From Pasteurellaceae bacterium (GTDB lineage Bacteria; Pseudomonadota; Gammaproteobacteria; Enterobacterales; Pasteurellaceae): a stretch of DNA of 46,482 nt. This document shows positions 15,440-24,333 of this stretch, piece by piece; the stretch's first letter is position 1, and each line of letters begins with the position of its first letter. The notes under the pieces were generated by a model, which was given only the letters and a program-made list of their open reading frames with translations, did no database searches and was not told where the DNA came from. Made by a program: the position numbers and the translations under genes. The stretch lies in assembly GCA_030528525.1 (NCBI GenBank), contig JAUMYT010000016.1, forward strand, positions 1-46,482. The letters are read 5' to 3'.

Positions 15440-15623
15440 TACCCTCGCCCGCTTGCGGGAGAGGGACAGATTTTCGCTTCGTTCAGAAGTGAAAATCAGG
15501 GAGAGGGCTGAAATCCAATTTGCAAAAAGTCAGTGATAAATCACCGCTTGTCGCCCTCTCTCTGCTCAAAAGTACTGAACGCACTTTTGAGCGGTCTCTC
15601 TCCCGTAAACGGGAGAGAGGGTA
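15440..15623. repeat. Composite four-hairpin repeat element
   Basis: Ends TACCCTC and GAGGGTA are inverted. Inside are four hairpins in near mirror order: CCCGC/GCGGG near 15448–15459; GATTTTC-GCTTC/GAAGT-GAAAATC at 15470–15498; GCTCAAAAGT/ACTTTTGAGC at 15564–15592; and CTCTCTCCCG/CGGGAGAGAG at 15597–15619. A TTTGCAAAAAGTC stretch (15519–15531) and an inverted uptake word ACCGCTTGT (15543) lie in the middle. It fills most of the dapF–Dcu gap. Outside it, 15338–15439 and 15624–15682 show nothing I can name with confidence. Confidence 0.7.
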
Positions 15624-15694
15624 ATAGCATTTCTCAAAAACGATCTTCTCCGCCAGTATGGAGATTTTTTCTGTAAATTACAATGGAGCAATTT

Positions 15695-17095
15695 ATGTCT
15701 GCAATGTTTCTTGTTCAATTTGCCATTGTGTTACTCTGTATTTTAGTCGGTGCCCGCATTGGTGGCATTGGTTTAGGGGTAATGGGTGGCGTTGGTTTAT
15801 CAATTTTAGCCTTTGGTTTCGGTTTAAAACCCGCTGGCTTGCCGATTGATGTAATGTTAATGATTATGGCGGTGGTGTCTGCGGCAGCGGCAATGCAAGC
15901 GGCAGGTGGTTTGGATTATATGATCAAAATCGCTACCAACATTTTACGCCGTAATCCCAAATACATTACTTTTATGGCACCTGCGGTGACTTGGACGTTT
16001 ACGGTGTTAGCCGGTACTGGGCACGTTGCCTATTCGGTATTGCCTGTGATTGCGGAAGTGAGTCGTCACAACGGTATCCGCCCAGAACGTCCGCTTTCAA
16101 TGGCGGTAATTGCCTCGCAATTTGCGATTGTGGCAAGCCCGATTGCCGCAGCGGTGGTGTCTGTGGTGGCATTCCTTGAGCCACAAGGGATCAGCCTGTT
16201 GAACGTGTTACTGGTGACGATTCCTTCCACCATTTTAGGGCTGTTTTGTGCTTGTTTAATTGTGAACAAACTCGGCAAGGAATTAAAAGACGATCCAAAA
16301 TACCAACAACTTTTACAAGATCCTGATTATCTGAAAAAAGTGGGAAGTGCCACAGCGGAAGAAAAGATTGAAATCAAACCTACTGCAAAATTATCCGTTG
16401 GCTTGTTTTTATTCGGGGCATTTTTAGTGGTATTTATGGGGGCAGTACCAACGGTAATCAAAAATATTACCGCTGCCTACAATGGTGAAGTCACAGGCTT
16501 TGCAAAAACCGTAGTGGATATTCTCTCTCTCTTCCGCCCAACCTTTGACGGCAAACCAATGGGAATGGCTCACACCATTGAAATCGTAATGCTTACCGTG
16601 GGGGCGTTAATCATCTTAACTTGCAAACCAAACGGCAATGCGATTACGCAAGGTTCGGTGTTCCACGCGGGTATGCGTGCCGTGATTGCGATCTTCGGGA
16701 TTGCGTGGCTCGGTGACACCTTAATGCAAGCCCATATAACCGAAGTGAAAGAGATGGTGAAAGACTTAGTGCAAACCGCACCTTGGGCGTTTGCGTTGGC
16801 GTTGTTCGTGCTGTCTGTGTTAGTGAACAGCCAAGGGGCAACGGTCGCAACCTTGTTCCCAGTAGGCATTGCCCTTGGTATTCCTGCACCGATTTTAATC
16901 GGCGTGTTTGTGGCAGTAAACGGCTACTTCTTTATTCCGAACTACGGCCCGATCATTGCGTCCATCGACTTCGACAGCACCGGTACAACCAAAATCGGCA
17001 AGTTTATTTTCAACCACAGCTTTATGCTCCCAGGCTTGCTCAGTATGGCGTTTAGCCTAGGATTTGGCTTGTTGTTTGCCAATATGTTCTTATAA
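15695..17095 (+). CDS. dcuB: Anaerobic C4-dicarboxylate transporter, DcuA/DcuB family
   Basis: 466 residues from the ATG at 15695, chosen because GGAG lies six bases before it; an ATG at 15683 has no such site. A polytopic inner-membrane protein with some ten hydrophobic segments. Family blocks are [57 protein letters not shown] and [19 protein letters not shown]. It exchanges fumarate, malate or aspartate for succinate in anaerobic respiration. Some segments look DcuB-like ([16 protein letters not shown]) and others DcuA-like (PVIAEV, the GISLLN region), so the subtype symbol is tentative. Presence with nap fits a facultative anaerobe. Confidence 0.88.
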   Translation: MSAMFLVQFAIVLLCILVGARIGGIGLGVMGGVGLSILAFGFGLKPAGLPIDVMLMIMAVVSAAAAMQAAGGLDYMIKIATNILRRNPKYITFMAPAVTWTFTVLAGTGHVAYSVLPVIAEVSRHNGIRPERPLSMAVIASQFAIVASPIAAAVVSVVAFLEPQGISLLNVLLVTIPSTILGLFCACLIVNKLGKELKDDPKYQQLLQDPDYLKKVGSATAEEKIEIKPTAKLSVGLFLFGAFLVVFMGAVPTVIKNITAAYNGEVTGFAKTVVDILSLFRPTFDGKPMGMAHTIEIVMLTVGALIILTCKPNGNAITQGSVFHAGMRAVIAIFGIAWLGDTLMQAHITEVKEMVKDLVQTAPWAFALALFVLSVLVNSQGATVATLFPVGIALGIPAPILIGVFVAVNGYFFIPNYGPIIASIDFDSTGTTKIGKFIFNHSFMLPGLLSMAFSLGFGLLFANMFL

Positions 17096-17124
17096 TAGAT
17101 AACGGATGCTGCTAGCGTCCGTTT

Positions 17125-17162
17125 GATTTTGCATTTTCTTCTGTGTTCTCACCCCCTTGTAA
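17125..17162 (-). repeat. Interspersed ~37-bp repeat, copy before apaH
   Basis: In minus orientation, TTACAAGGGGGTGAGAACA is followed by TGCAAAATC. Its end abuts the apaH ribosome site AAGGA (17161–17165). Confidence 0.75.
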
Positions 17163-17170
17163 GGAACAGT

Positions 17171-17989
17171 ATGGCGACCTACATCATCGGCGATTTACAC
17201 GGCTGCTTTGCCGAATTTCAAGCTTTGCTCAAACAAGCAAACTTCAACCCAGAGCAAGATGAACTCTGGCTAACGGGCGATTTGATTGCTCGGGGCGAAG
17301 ATTCTCTTGCCTGTTTGCGTTTTGTAAAAAATCTCGGCAATCGTGGCAAAACGGTGCTTGGCAATCACGATCTGCATTTTCTTGCGACAGTGCTGGGGAT
17401 TAAGAAGGTCAAGCCGAAAGATAAAGTGGATGCGATTCTAAGTGCCCCTGACCGTGATGAATTGATCGACTGGCTACGCCAGCAACCGCTATTACGCCAG
17501 CACCCCGAACATCACTTTGTGCTAACCCACGCAGGTATCAGCCCAGAATGGGATTTAACGACCGCCAAGCAATGTGCGAATGACGTTGAAAGTGTGCTGA
17601 GATCGGAGAATTATGGCGAGTTACTCGCCCAAATGTACGACAACCAGCCCAACCGCTGGTCGCCCGATTTACAAGGCATTGAACGACTGCGTTATGCGAT
17701 CAACGTCTTTACCCGAATGCGATTCTGCCACCCTGACAAGCGGTTAGATTTTGACTGCAAATTGCCGCCAAGCGAGGTGCAAGACGGCTTAAAACCGTGG
17801 TTTGAATTGGATAATCCGCTGTTTGCGGAACAAGACATTCTATTCGGGCATTGGGCAAGTTTAATCGGCTACCCAACGCCACCGCATATTTATGCGTTAG
17901 ACACAGGCTGCGTGTGGGGCAATCATTTGACGATGCTGCGTTGGGAAGATAAAGCGGTATTCACACAAGTTGCACACAATTCGGATTAA
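17171..17989 (+). CDS. apaH: Symmetrical bis(5'-nucleosyl)-tetraphosphatase
   Basis: 272 residues from the ATG at 17171, preceded by AAGGA; the longer reading from 17123 would start inside a repeat. The metallophosphoesterase motifs are complete: YIIGDLHGC (4–12), [12 protein letters not shown] (about 36–47), GNHDLHFLA (about 65–73), LTHAGI (about 120–125) and DTGCVWGN (about 245–252). The enzyme splits Ap4A into two ADP, controlling dinucleoside polyphosphate alarmones and Np4-type RNA caps. It appears to be a single-gene unit between the Dcu transporter and tRNA-Val. Confidence 0.95.
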   Translation: MATYIIGDLHGCFAEFQALLKQANFNPEQDELWLTGDLIARGEDSLACLRFVKNLGNRGKTVLGNHDLHFLATVLGIKKVKPKDKVDAILSAPDRDELIDWLRQQPLLRQHPEHHFVLTHAGISPEWDLTTAKQCANDVESVLRSENYGELLAQMYDNQPNRWSPDLQGIERLRYAINVFTRMRFCHPDKRLDFDCKLPPSEVQDGLKPWFELDNPLFAEQDILFGHWASLIGYPTPPHIYALDTGCVWGNHLTMLRWEDKAVFTQVAHNSD

Positions 17990-18024
17990 AAATCGCCAGT
18001 TATCGGTAAATCAACGAAAAACGC

Positions 18025-18053
18025 TTGAATCACACACGGTTTTTCAATAGAAT
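18025..18053 (+). promoter_or_regulatory. tRNA-Val promoter
   Basis: TTGAAT, 17-bp spacer, TAGAAT, ending 14 bp before the mature tRNA 5' end. Confidence 0.72.
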
Positions 18054-18067
18054 ACTGACCGTTTTAT

Positions 18068-18144
18068 GCGACTATAGCTCAGTTGGTTAGAGCACCACCT
18101 TGACATGGTGGGGGTCACTGGTTCGAGTCCAGCTAGTCGCACCA
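18068..18144 (+). tRNA. tRNA-Val(GAC)
   Basis: 77 nt including an encoded CCA. The acceptor stem GCGACTA/TAGTCGC is perfect. AGCTCAGTTGGTTAGAGC forms the D arm, and CCACC-TTGACAT-GGTGG gives anticodon GAC. GGTTCGAGTCC is the T loop region. It closely resembles E. coli tRNA-Val(GAC). Confidence 0.97.
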
Positions 18145-18179
18145 TTATTCCTAGCGTAACTTAACGCAACCTATCGCAA

Positions 18180-18204
18180 AGCCCTTGATATTCAAGGGCT
18201 TTTT
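18180..18204 (+). terminator. Rho-independent terminator after tRNA-Val
   Basis: AGCCCTTGA/TCAAGGGCT with a 3-nt loop and a T4 tail, 36 bp after the tRNA. Confidence 0.88.
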
Positions 18205-18261
18205 GCTATCTATAAGATAGGAAATGTACATTCACATTTTATTAGGCTTACACAAGGAAAA

Positions 18262-18290
18262 ATGACAAACGCCACATAAGGGGCTATACT
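18262..18290 (+). promoter_or_regulatory. rraA promoter
   Basis: ATGACA, 17-bp spacer, TATACT; about 32 bp to the rraA ATG, which has AAAGGAGAAAATC before it. Confidence 0.65.
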
Positions 18291-18322
18291 GCAATGCCTG
18301 CAACTCATTAAAGGAGAAAATC

Positions 18323-18820
18323 ATGCATATTGATACGTCAGAACTTTGTGATGTTTATTCAGACCAAGTTGATGTTGTTGAACCCATCTTTTCAAGTTTT
18401 GGTGGACGAACCCATTTTTTTGGCAAAATCACTACGGTGAAATGCTTTGAAAGCAATGGGTTGATTGCTGAAATTTTAGAAGAAGATGGACAGGGTAGAG
18501 TGCTGTTAATAGATGGTGGCGGTGTAGTACGTCGTGCCTTAATTAATGCTGAATTGGCTAAATTAGCGGTCGATAACGGTTGGGAAGGCATCATTGTCAA
18601 TGGTGCGGTACGTCAAATAGATGTGCTAGAAACCCTAGATATTGGTATTCAAGCTCTTGCTCCTATTCCAGTTGGTGCCGACGATAATACCGTAGGTGAA
18701 ATTGATACACCGGTTAATTTTGGTGGCGTGAGTTTCCTACCAGAAGATTATGTATACGCCGATTTAACGGGGATTATTCTCTCTCCTGAATTGCTAGATA
18801 TAGAACAACTCTCCGAATAA
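18323..18820 (+). CDS. rraA: Regulator of RNase E activity RraA
   Basis: 165 residues, close to E. coli RraA (161). Recognised by [20 protein letters not shown] near the N-terminus, the RVLLIDGGG strand (about 59–67) and [13 protein letters not shown] (about 91–103). RraA forms a trimer that binds the RNase E C-terminal region and inhibits mRNA decay. The family fold is shared with HMG/CHA aldolases, but the start motif and length match the RraA branch. It has its own promoter and ribosome site. Confidence 0.95.
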   Translation: MHIDTSELCDVYSDQVDVVEPIFSSFGGRTHFFGKITTVKCFESNGLIAEILEEDGQGRVLLIDGGGVVRRALINAELAKLAVDNGWEGIIVNGAVRQIDVLETLDIGIQALAPIPVGADDNTVGEIDTPVNFGGVSFLPEDYVYADLTGIILSPELLDIEQLSE

Positions 18821-18901
18821 TCTATTTACGATGTTTAACTGCATAGCAACACAACGATGATCCCACATTGTGTTGCTGCTCTTTTTTCAATGCATTGCCT
18901 T

Positions 18902-19378
18902 ATGTCATTATGTCCTTGCCAATCTCATTTACGCTATCAAGACTGCTGCCAACCCTTTCACCTTAACACAAAACAACCAGAAAATGCCGAACAGCTTATG
19001 CGTTCTCGCTATAGTGCCTATACACTGTGCAATATTGATTATATTGTCCAAACTACATTGCCTGCTCAACAGCCATTTCTCGATCGCCAAGCAATGCAAC
19101 ATTGGGCGAGAGATACTGACTGGCAGGGGTTAAGCATACATTCATATCAGCCTCATCTATCTAAAATTCATAGTGTCGTTGCATTTACTGCCGACTTCTA
19201 TACTCCCGAAGGGATGCAACATCATGATGAATGCTCTATCTTTGTTTATACACAAGGTCGTTGGTATTTTGTTGATCCCAATACACCTAGACCAACGGCA
19301 AAACAGCCCTGTCTCTGTGGCTCTGGAAAAAAATTTAAACACTGTTGTGGCCTGCAACTCATCACTTATACAGACTAA
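18902..19378 (+). CDS. ychJ: YchJ family protein with SEC-C zinc motifs
   Basis: 158 residues if begun at 18902, giving the N-terminus SLCPCQSHLRYQDCC; in-frame ATGs at 18857 and 18890 are possible but add unlikely sequence. No strong ribosome site is seen. It has an N-terminal CPC-x8-CC motif, the ALMRSRYSAY-like segment LMRSRYSAYTLCNIDYIV (about 33–50), and a C-terminal SEC-C motif PCLCGSGKKFKHCC (about 137–150), both expected to bind zinc. Function is unknown. It is convergent with map across a bidirectional terminator. Confidence 0.87.
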   Translation: MSLCPCQSHLRYQDCCQPFHLNTKQPENAEQLMRSRYSAYTLCNIDYIVQTTLPAQQPFLDRQAMQHWARDTDWQGLSIHSYQPHLSKIHSVVAFTADFYTPEGMQHHDECSIFVYTQGRWYFVDPNTPRPTAKQPCLCGSGKKFKHCCGLQLITYTD

Positions 19379-19407
19379 ATGTGTTTAACCGTAGAACATA
19401 AAACGAC

Positions 19408-19435
19408 AAAGCCACAAGCTCTCGCTGTGGCTTTT
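19408..19435. terminator. Bidirectional terminator between ychJ and map
   Basis: AAAGCCACA/TGTGGCTTT with a 9-nt loop; A run on the left and T run on the right serve both strands. Confidence 0.8.
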
Positions 19436-19448
19436 GTACTATTTAAGA

Positions 19449-20255
19449 TCACACATTGTGCATAAAACGCTGAATTCTACCTGATGCAATCTCTTCTTCA
19501 CGAATGGTCATAATTTCACAGCCATCTTTAGTCACCACAATCTGATGCTCAAACTGGGCTGAATGACTACGATCTTTCGTTTTTACCGTCCAGCCATCAT
19601 TCATCATACGGATCTCTTTTTTGCCTGCGTTAATCATCGGTTCAATGGTAAACACCATGCCTTCTTGTAAAATCACCCCACCATCATCGGTAAAATAGTG
19701 ACAAACTTGCGGCTCGCAGTGGAATTCATCACCAACACCGTGTCCACAAAATTCACGCACCACAGAAAAGCCCTCTTTTTCGACATACGTTTGAATGGTT
19801 TTCCCAATTTGATGCAAACGAATACCTGGCTTCACAATACGCAACGCTTTATAGAGAGACTCTTGAGTTACTTCAATCAAACGTTTATCACGAATACTCG
19901 GCTCGCCAATCACATACATTTTTGAGTTATCGCCGAAATAGCCATTTTTGATCACAGTAACATCAATGTTCACAATATCGCCTTTTTTGAGCTTTTTGTC
20001 ATCGCTTGGAATGCCGTGGCAAACCACTTCATTCAAGGAAATGCACACGGATTTTGGAAATCCTTTATAATTCAAACAAGCAGGAATCCCTCCTTGTACA
20101 TTTTGAATGTAATCGTGACAAATGCGATCTAGCTCACCTGTGCTGATGCCTTCTTTCACATAAGGTTCGATCATCACTAGTACGTCTGCTGCCAATTTAC
20201 AAGCAATGCGGATTTTTTCAAGTTCCGCTTCAGAGCGGAGTGGAATATTGTTCAT
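19449..20255 (-). CDS. map: Methionine aminopeptidase type I
   Basis: 268 residues from the ATG at 20255; E. coli Map is 264. A GTG/ATG extension to 20282 is not needed because the conserved N-terminus begins at NNIPLRSEAELEKIRIAC. Metal ligands are visible in NIDVTVIKNGYFGDNSKMY (two Asp), GHGVGDEFHCEP (His), FTIEPMINAG (Glu) and AQFEHQIVVT (Glu). The enzyme removes the initiator Met from nascent proteins. It sits alone, with a dispersed repeat between it and the nitroreductase gene. Confidence 0.96.
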   Translation of the reverse strand: MNNIPLRSEAELEKIRIACKLAADVLVMIEPYVKEGISTGELDRICHDYIQNVQGGIPACLNYKGFPKSVCISLNEVVCHGIPSDDKKLKKGDIVNIDVTVIKNGYFGDNSKMYVIGEPSIRDKRLIEVTQESLYKALRIVKPGIRLHQIGKTIQTYVEKEGFSVVREFCGHGVGDEFHCEPQVCHYFTDDGGVILQEGMVFTIEPMINAGKKEIRMMNDGWTVKTKDRSHSAQFEHQIVVTKDGCEIMTIREEEIASGRIQRFMHNV

Positions 20256-20334
20256 TAATTTATCTCTTTTTTGTGGAGTCAAAAATTCCGATGATTATAC
20301 CCTGTTTATCGCCAGAATTCATCGCTACCCGACG

Positions 20335-20373
20335 CTGCAAGGGGGTGAGAAAAACGAAGATTTTGCAAAATTT
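20335..20373 (+). repeat. Interspersed ~37-bp repeat, copy between nitroreductase gene and map
   Basis: GCAAGGGGGTGAGAAAAACG followed by GATTTTGCAAAATTT. Confidence 0.75.
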
Positions 20374-20377
20374 CCAT

Positions 20378-21106
20378 CTAACGCTGCTGATACACCGTTT
20401 CAAACGGCACACGATAACGGTCGCCCCAGATTCCCCTGCCAGCTTTGCGAACGCCGCAAGAGACGATCATATTCACTTCCGCCCCCTTTGGCAGATCGAG
20501 TATTTTCTTCACGCGAAGGCTATCCAACCCTTCGAGCGGACAGGTGTCATAGCCTTGCTCCGCCATTGCCAACATAAAGGTTTGAGCCACCAAGGCACAG
20601 CTTTTATGGGTGGTCACTCGCATATCGCTTTCCGACACATTTACCGAAATAGGACGTTTGAGATGAATCGCATAGGCTAACGCTTTGCGAAATAGCCCAA
20701 GCAAACCAAAGGCTCGGCGATAAACAAACGGCATCAATTTGGCGTAGTAGGCTTTTTTGCCTTTGATGCGATTTTCCCAACGATCTGGCGGACTATGGCG
20801 TTTGATGTTGTCGATTTCAAACGCCAACACATCGGCAGCTCGCTCTTGATACAAATCCTGACGAGTGACAAAAACAACCATTTGTTGTGCTGTGGTCGCC
20901 GCTTGCTGTCCTAAGCAAGCGGTGGCGAGTTGGCTCAACAGATCTTTATCTGTAATGTGATAAAACTCGTACAACTGCATATTCGAGCTAGTCGGGGCAA
21001 GGGTTGCCAGTTCCAAACAGGCTTTGACTTTGTCGCTATCTAGTGGAACATCTGGATCAAAATAGCGCACGGCTCGGCGGTAATTCAGCAAATCAGACAG
21101 TGCCAT
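20378..21106 (-). CDS. Nitroreductase-family NAD(P)H/FMN oxidoreductase
   Basis: 242 residues. The N-terminal YRRAVRYFDPDVPLDSDKV and LATLAPTSSNMQLYEFYHI are the FMN-binding start of the nitroreductase fold. Further signs are SCALVAQTFMLAMAEQGYDTCPLEG (about 169–193, in two parts: the helix, then the CPLEG loop) and the C-terminal IVSCGVRKAGRGIWGDRYR. Such flavoenzymes reduce nitroaromatics, quinones or related substrates; the physiological substrate is unknown. It lies 22 bp downstream of the dGTPase-like gene on the same strand and is probably cotranscribed. Confidence 0.87.
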   Translation of the reverse strand: MALSDLLNYRRAVRYFDPDVPLDSDKVKACLELATLAPTSSNMQLYEFYHITDKDLLSQLATACLGQQAATTAQQMVVFVTRQDLYQERAADVLAFEIDNIKRHSPPDRWENRIKGKKAYYAKLMPFVYRRAFGLLGLFRKALAYAIHLKRPISVNVSESDMRVTTHKSCALVAQTFMLAMAEQGYDTCPLEGLDSLRVKKILDLPKGAEVNMIVSCGVRKAGRGIWGDRYRVPFETVYQQR

Positions 21107-21128
21107 TTTCTTTTCCTTCTCTCACTTT

Positions 21129-22451
21129 TTATAAACTTTGATATAACTTGAATGCCTGCCCGTCCGACATACTCGCCAAATAATCGCAAATCACCCGTGG
21201 GCGTTTGGCGGTGTCGGTGGCTTTCCAGCGTGCTGCCACGCCTTTTGGCAATAGTCTTGCAGGATCACAACTGAGCATATCGAACAGATCCATTAAAATC
21301 CGTTGCCCTTTGTATTCCACCCGTTGGGTTTTCACATCGCAGATCACATAGTCGTACACAAAAGTTTTCAGCACGTCCAACACCGCTCGCACGTCCGCTG
21401 GCAAGGTGGCGTTGAAACGGAGCAACGGCTCGTCAAACTCGCCCACTTCTTGCCACTGTACGTTGGTGGCGAAATAATTGACCAACGCCCCAATCACATC
21501 TTTGCGTTCATAGCGGTGCGGCGAAAACAGTTTGGCATTGATGATCGGCAACATTGTGCGAAGCCACGGCGATTCGCACTGTTGCAAAGCGTGTTCAGCG
21601 TTCTGCCACGTTTGTGGCGTGACCATTCCGCCCACAATCGCATCTTCCAAATCGTGTACACCGTAGGCGATGTCGTCCGCCAGTTCCATAATGCTACAAT
21701 CCAAGGATTTATAACGGGTTTTGTGTGGCAGTTGCGGATTTTCGCTCGGCACCACCGTGCAGAAAAGTTGCTTGTCTTTTGCCGATAACGGCTCTAACAC
21801 CCAGTCAAAAAAGACTTGGTCGTCACGGAACAGTCCTTTGTTGGTTTTCAGATCGTGCAGATTGATGAAACGGTCGTTCGGAATCGGTTTGGGCGAAGTT
21901 GGCAAGGTTTGATCGAGAAAGGTCGGGTATTTAATCACGCCAAGCAATGTACGGCGGGTTAAATTCATTCCAGCCTTCTCAGTGTAAGGTTCAAGTTGAG
22001 TCATAATGCGGAACGATTGGGCGTTACCTTCAAATCCGCCGAAGCCTTGCATTTTGTAATTCAACGCCATTTCGCCGCCGTGTCCAAAGGGTGGATGCCC
22101 TAAATCGTGAGCAAAACAGAGCGATTCAATCAAACTGCGAGACGGCAGCAAAGCGGTGTAGTCGGACAATTTTGCAGATTTTTCCACAAAAAGATCCCCT
22201 TGCAATGCTTTATTATCGCTGGCGAGTTTGGCTCGCAAGCTATTACCAATTTGGGCCACTTCCAAAGAGTGCGTTAAACGAGTGCGGTAGAAATCATCTT
22301 CGCCCACGGCGTGAATTTGGGTTTTGGCTTGCAAACAGCGAAAGGCTTCCGAATGCAGAATCCGCCCCCGATCTCGCTGAAACGGCGAGCGATGATCGCC
22401 CTCACGTTTTTTATCCGCCAAAAATCGTTCCGTCCAAAGTGAATGATCCAT
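21129..22451 (-). CDS. Deoxyguanosinetriphosphate triphosphohydrolase-like HD protein
   Basis: 440 residues from the ATG at 22451, set by AGGGAG five bases upstream; longer forms lack support. HD-domain signs: [14 protein letters not shown] (R57, H61), [17 protein letters not shown] with the HD pair, and [17 protein letters not shown] with the last metal-binding Asp. Length and the [17 protein letters not shown] start match the dGTPase-like (Dgt type 2) family of Pasteurellaceae, not the longer E. coli Dgt (505). The activity, dNTP to deoxynucleoside plus triphosphate, would affect dNTP pools and phage resistance. It is divergent from fabH. Confidence 0.9.
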   Translation of the reverse strand: MDHSLWTERFLADKKREGDHRSPFQRDRGRILHSEAFRCLQAKTQIHAVGEDDFYRTRLTHSLEVAQIGNSLRAKLASDNKALQGDLFVEKSAKLSDYTALLPSRSLIESLCFAHDLGHPPFGHGGEMALNYKMQGFGGFEGNAQSFRIMTQLEPYTEKAGMNLTRRTLLGVIKYPTFLDQTLPTSPKPIPNDRFINLHDLKTNKGLFRDDQVFFDWVLEPLSAKDKQLFCTVVPSENPQLPHKTRYKSLDCSIMELADDIAYGVHDLEDAIVGGMVTPQTWQNAEHALQQCESPWLRTMLPIINAKLFSPHRYERKDVIGALVNYFATNVQWQEVGEFDEPLLRFNATLPADVRAVLDVLKTFVYDYVICDVKTQRVEYKGQRILMDLFDMLSCDPARLLPKGVAARWKATDTAKRPRVICDYLASMSDGQAFKLYQSL

Positions 22452-22595
22452 TTTTGCTCCCTTGCTCATTTTGTTCAAATTTTCGCAATCATACCGCAGA
22501 GTAGCTGTAATGTCTTTATTCCCCACCTTGCAACTTTTCGCACTTTCGCATTTTACGGTATAATGCCCGCCGATAGTGATTATTGAGAACAAATT

Positions 22596-23546
22596 ATGTA
22601 CAGCAAAATTTTAGCAACGGGTAGTTATTTGCCGGCAAAAGTTCGAACAAATGCCGATTTAGAAAAAATGGTGGAGACGTCAGATGAGTGGATTACGACT
22701 CGCTCTGGCATTAAAGAACGCCGTATCGCCGAAGCCCACGAAACGGTGGCAACAATGGGGGCAGAAGCGGCAAAAAAATGTTTAGAGCAAGCTCAACTGG
22801 ATCCGCAAGCCATTGATTTAGTGATTGTTGGCACGACCAGCAATTCTCACGCCTACCCAAGTGCCGCCTGCCAGATCCAAGGCTTACTTGGCATTGATGA
22901 TGCAATTGCTTTTGATGTGGCAGCCGCTTGTACAGGTTTTGTGTATGCGTTAAGTGTTGCCGATCAATTTATCCGCACAGGGCAAGTGAAAAAAGCCTTG
23001 GTGGTTGGGGCGGATCTCAACTCTCGCAAATTGGACGAAACTGACCGAAGCACCGTGGTGCTATTCGGGGACGGTGCGGGAGCCGTAATTTTAGAAGCGA
23101 GTGAAGAACAAGGCATTATTTCCACGCATCTGCACTCATCGCCGGACAAAACCCAAGGCTTGGCATTGCCAAATGAACAGCGTGGCGTGGAAAAATCGGG
23201 CTACATTGAAATGCAAGGTAATGCCACTTTCAAACTTGCAGTGCGTGAATTAGCCAACGTAGTGGAAGAAACTTTGGAGAAAAATCAGCTCGATAAGTCA
23301 GCGATTGACTGGCTCGTGCCACACCAAGCGAATTTACGCATTATTACCGCCACCGCCGAAAAATTGGAAATGGATTTATCCCAAGTGGTGATTACCTTAG
23401 ATCGCTACGGCAACACGAGCGGTGCAACCATTCCCGTGGCGTTAGATGAAGCCGTACGTGACGGGCGAATTCAACGTGGACAGCTGTTGTTGCTTGAAGC
23501 GTTTGGTGGTGGCTGGACTTGGGGATCGGCATTAGTTCGCTTCTAG
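22596..23546 (+). CDS. fabH: Beta-ketoacyl-ACP synthase III
   Basis: 316 residues, standard length. The catalytic triad is visible: C112 in [12 protein letters not shown], His in [10 protein letters not shown] (about 243) and Asn in [11 protein letters not shown] (about 273). FabH condenses acetyl-CoA with malonyl-ACP to start fatty-acid elongation. It is followed at 43 bp by trmB through a dispersed repeat. Not in the usual plsX–fabH–fabD cluster here; its neighbours are unrelated. Confidence 0.97.
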   Translation: MYSKILATGSYLPAKVRTNADLEKMVETSDEWITTRSGIKERRIAEAHETVATMGAEAAKKCLEQAQLDPQAIDLVIVGTTSNSHAYPSAACQIQGLLGIDDAIAFDVAAACTGFVYALSVADQFIRTGQVKKALVVGADLNSRKLDETDRSTVVLFGDGAGAVILEASEEQGIISTHLHSSPDKTQGLALPNEQRGVEKSGYIEMQGNATFKLAVRELANVVEETLEKNQLDKSAIDWLVPHQANLRIITATAEKLEMDLSQVVITLDRYGNTSGATIPVALDEAVRDGRIQRGQLLLLEAFGGGWTWGSALVRF

Positions 23547-23554
23547 TCATCCGA

Positions 23555-23590
23555 TGACAAGGGGGTGAGAAATAAGGACTTTTTACAAAA
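23555..23590 (+). repeat. Interspersed ~37-bp repeat supplying the trmB translation start
   Basis: GACAAGGGGGTGAGAAATAA is followed by GGACTTTTTACAAAATG. AAGGA in its middle and the ATG at its end are the ribosome site and start codon of trmB. Confidence 0.75.
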
Positions 23591-24333
23591 TGGAACAAAC
23601 AACCTTTGCAGATAAAAAACGAAAAACCGTAGAACAAGCGGAATTTACCGCTGATGGTCGCTATCTTCGCAAAGTTCGCAGTTTTGTATTGCGAACAGGG
23701 CGTTTGAGCGATTTTCAACGGGAGATGATGAACAACAACTGGGCAAATTTGGGCTTGGATTATCAAAATACACCATTCAACTTTACCGAAATTTTCGGCA
23801 ATGAAAATCCTGTTGTGCTGGAAATTGGCTTTGGAATGGGCAAATCGCTAGTGGAAATGGCGGAGCAAAATCCTGATCGCAATTACATTGGCATCGAAGT
23901 CCACACACCTGGTGTTGGGGCTTGCATTGCTTATGCCGTGGAAAAAGGCGTGAAAAATTTGCGAGTGATTTGCCACGATGCCACCGAAATTCTGCGGGAT
24001 AGCATCGCCGATCACAGCCTTGGCGGATTACAGCTTTATTTCCCCGATCCGTGGCAGAAAGCGAAACATCACAAACGCCGCATTGTGCAACCTGCCTTTG
24101 TTGAGCGAGTGCTGACAAAGCTAAAATCAGGCGGTTTTATCCATATGGCGACAGATTGGGAAAATTATTCCGAACATATGTTGGACGTGTTACGCCAATT
24201 CCCTGAATTGCAAAACCAATCGCCAACTCACGATTTTATTCCCCGCCCAGATTTCCGCCCGCTGACTAAATTTGAGCAGCGTGGGCAGAAATTAGGGCAT
24301 GGCGTTTGGGATCTCTATTTTCTCAAAGAGTGA
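23590..24333 (+). CDS. trmB: tRNA (guanine-N7-)-methyltransferase
   Basis: 247 residues. SAM-binding [16 protein letters not shown] (about 76–91) and the family motif [16 protein letters not shown] (about 151–166) identify TrmB, which makes m7G46 in tRNA variable loops. The start lies at the edge of a dispersed repeat (AAGGACTTTTTACAAA then ATG), so expression signals come from the repeat. Its 3' end overlaps the convergent rlmD by 42 bp, so the last 14 codons of each gene are constrained by the other. Confidence 0.96.
   Translation: MEQTTFADKKRKTVEQAEFTADGRYLRKVRSFVLRTGRLSDFQREMMNNNWANLGLDYQNTPFNFTEIFGNENPVVLEIGFGMGKSLVEMAEQNPDRNYIGIEVHTPGVGACIAYAVEKGVKNLRVICHDATEILRDSIADHSLGGLQLYFPDPWQKAKHHKRRIVQPAFVERVLTKLKSGGFIHMATDWENYSEHMLDVLRQFPELQNQSPTHDFIPRPDFRPLTKFEQRGQKLGHGVWDLYFLKE

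Noticed and set aside
15643..15670. TCTCC/GGAGA hairpin with T6 as an attenuator before the Dcu gene
   Set aside because: Only five base pairs and an eight-base loop; could be chance in this region.
17100..17126. Terminator after the Dcu gene (ACGGA...TCCGT)
   Set aside because: Five-base stem with an eleven-base loop and a very short T stretch; too weak to call.
21303..21788. 161-codon open frame antisense to the dGTPase-like gene
   Set aside because: It lies wholly inside a gene with complete HD motifs, shows no family resemblance and has no ribosome site. Long antisense frames are common opposite codon-biased genes.
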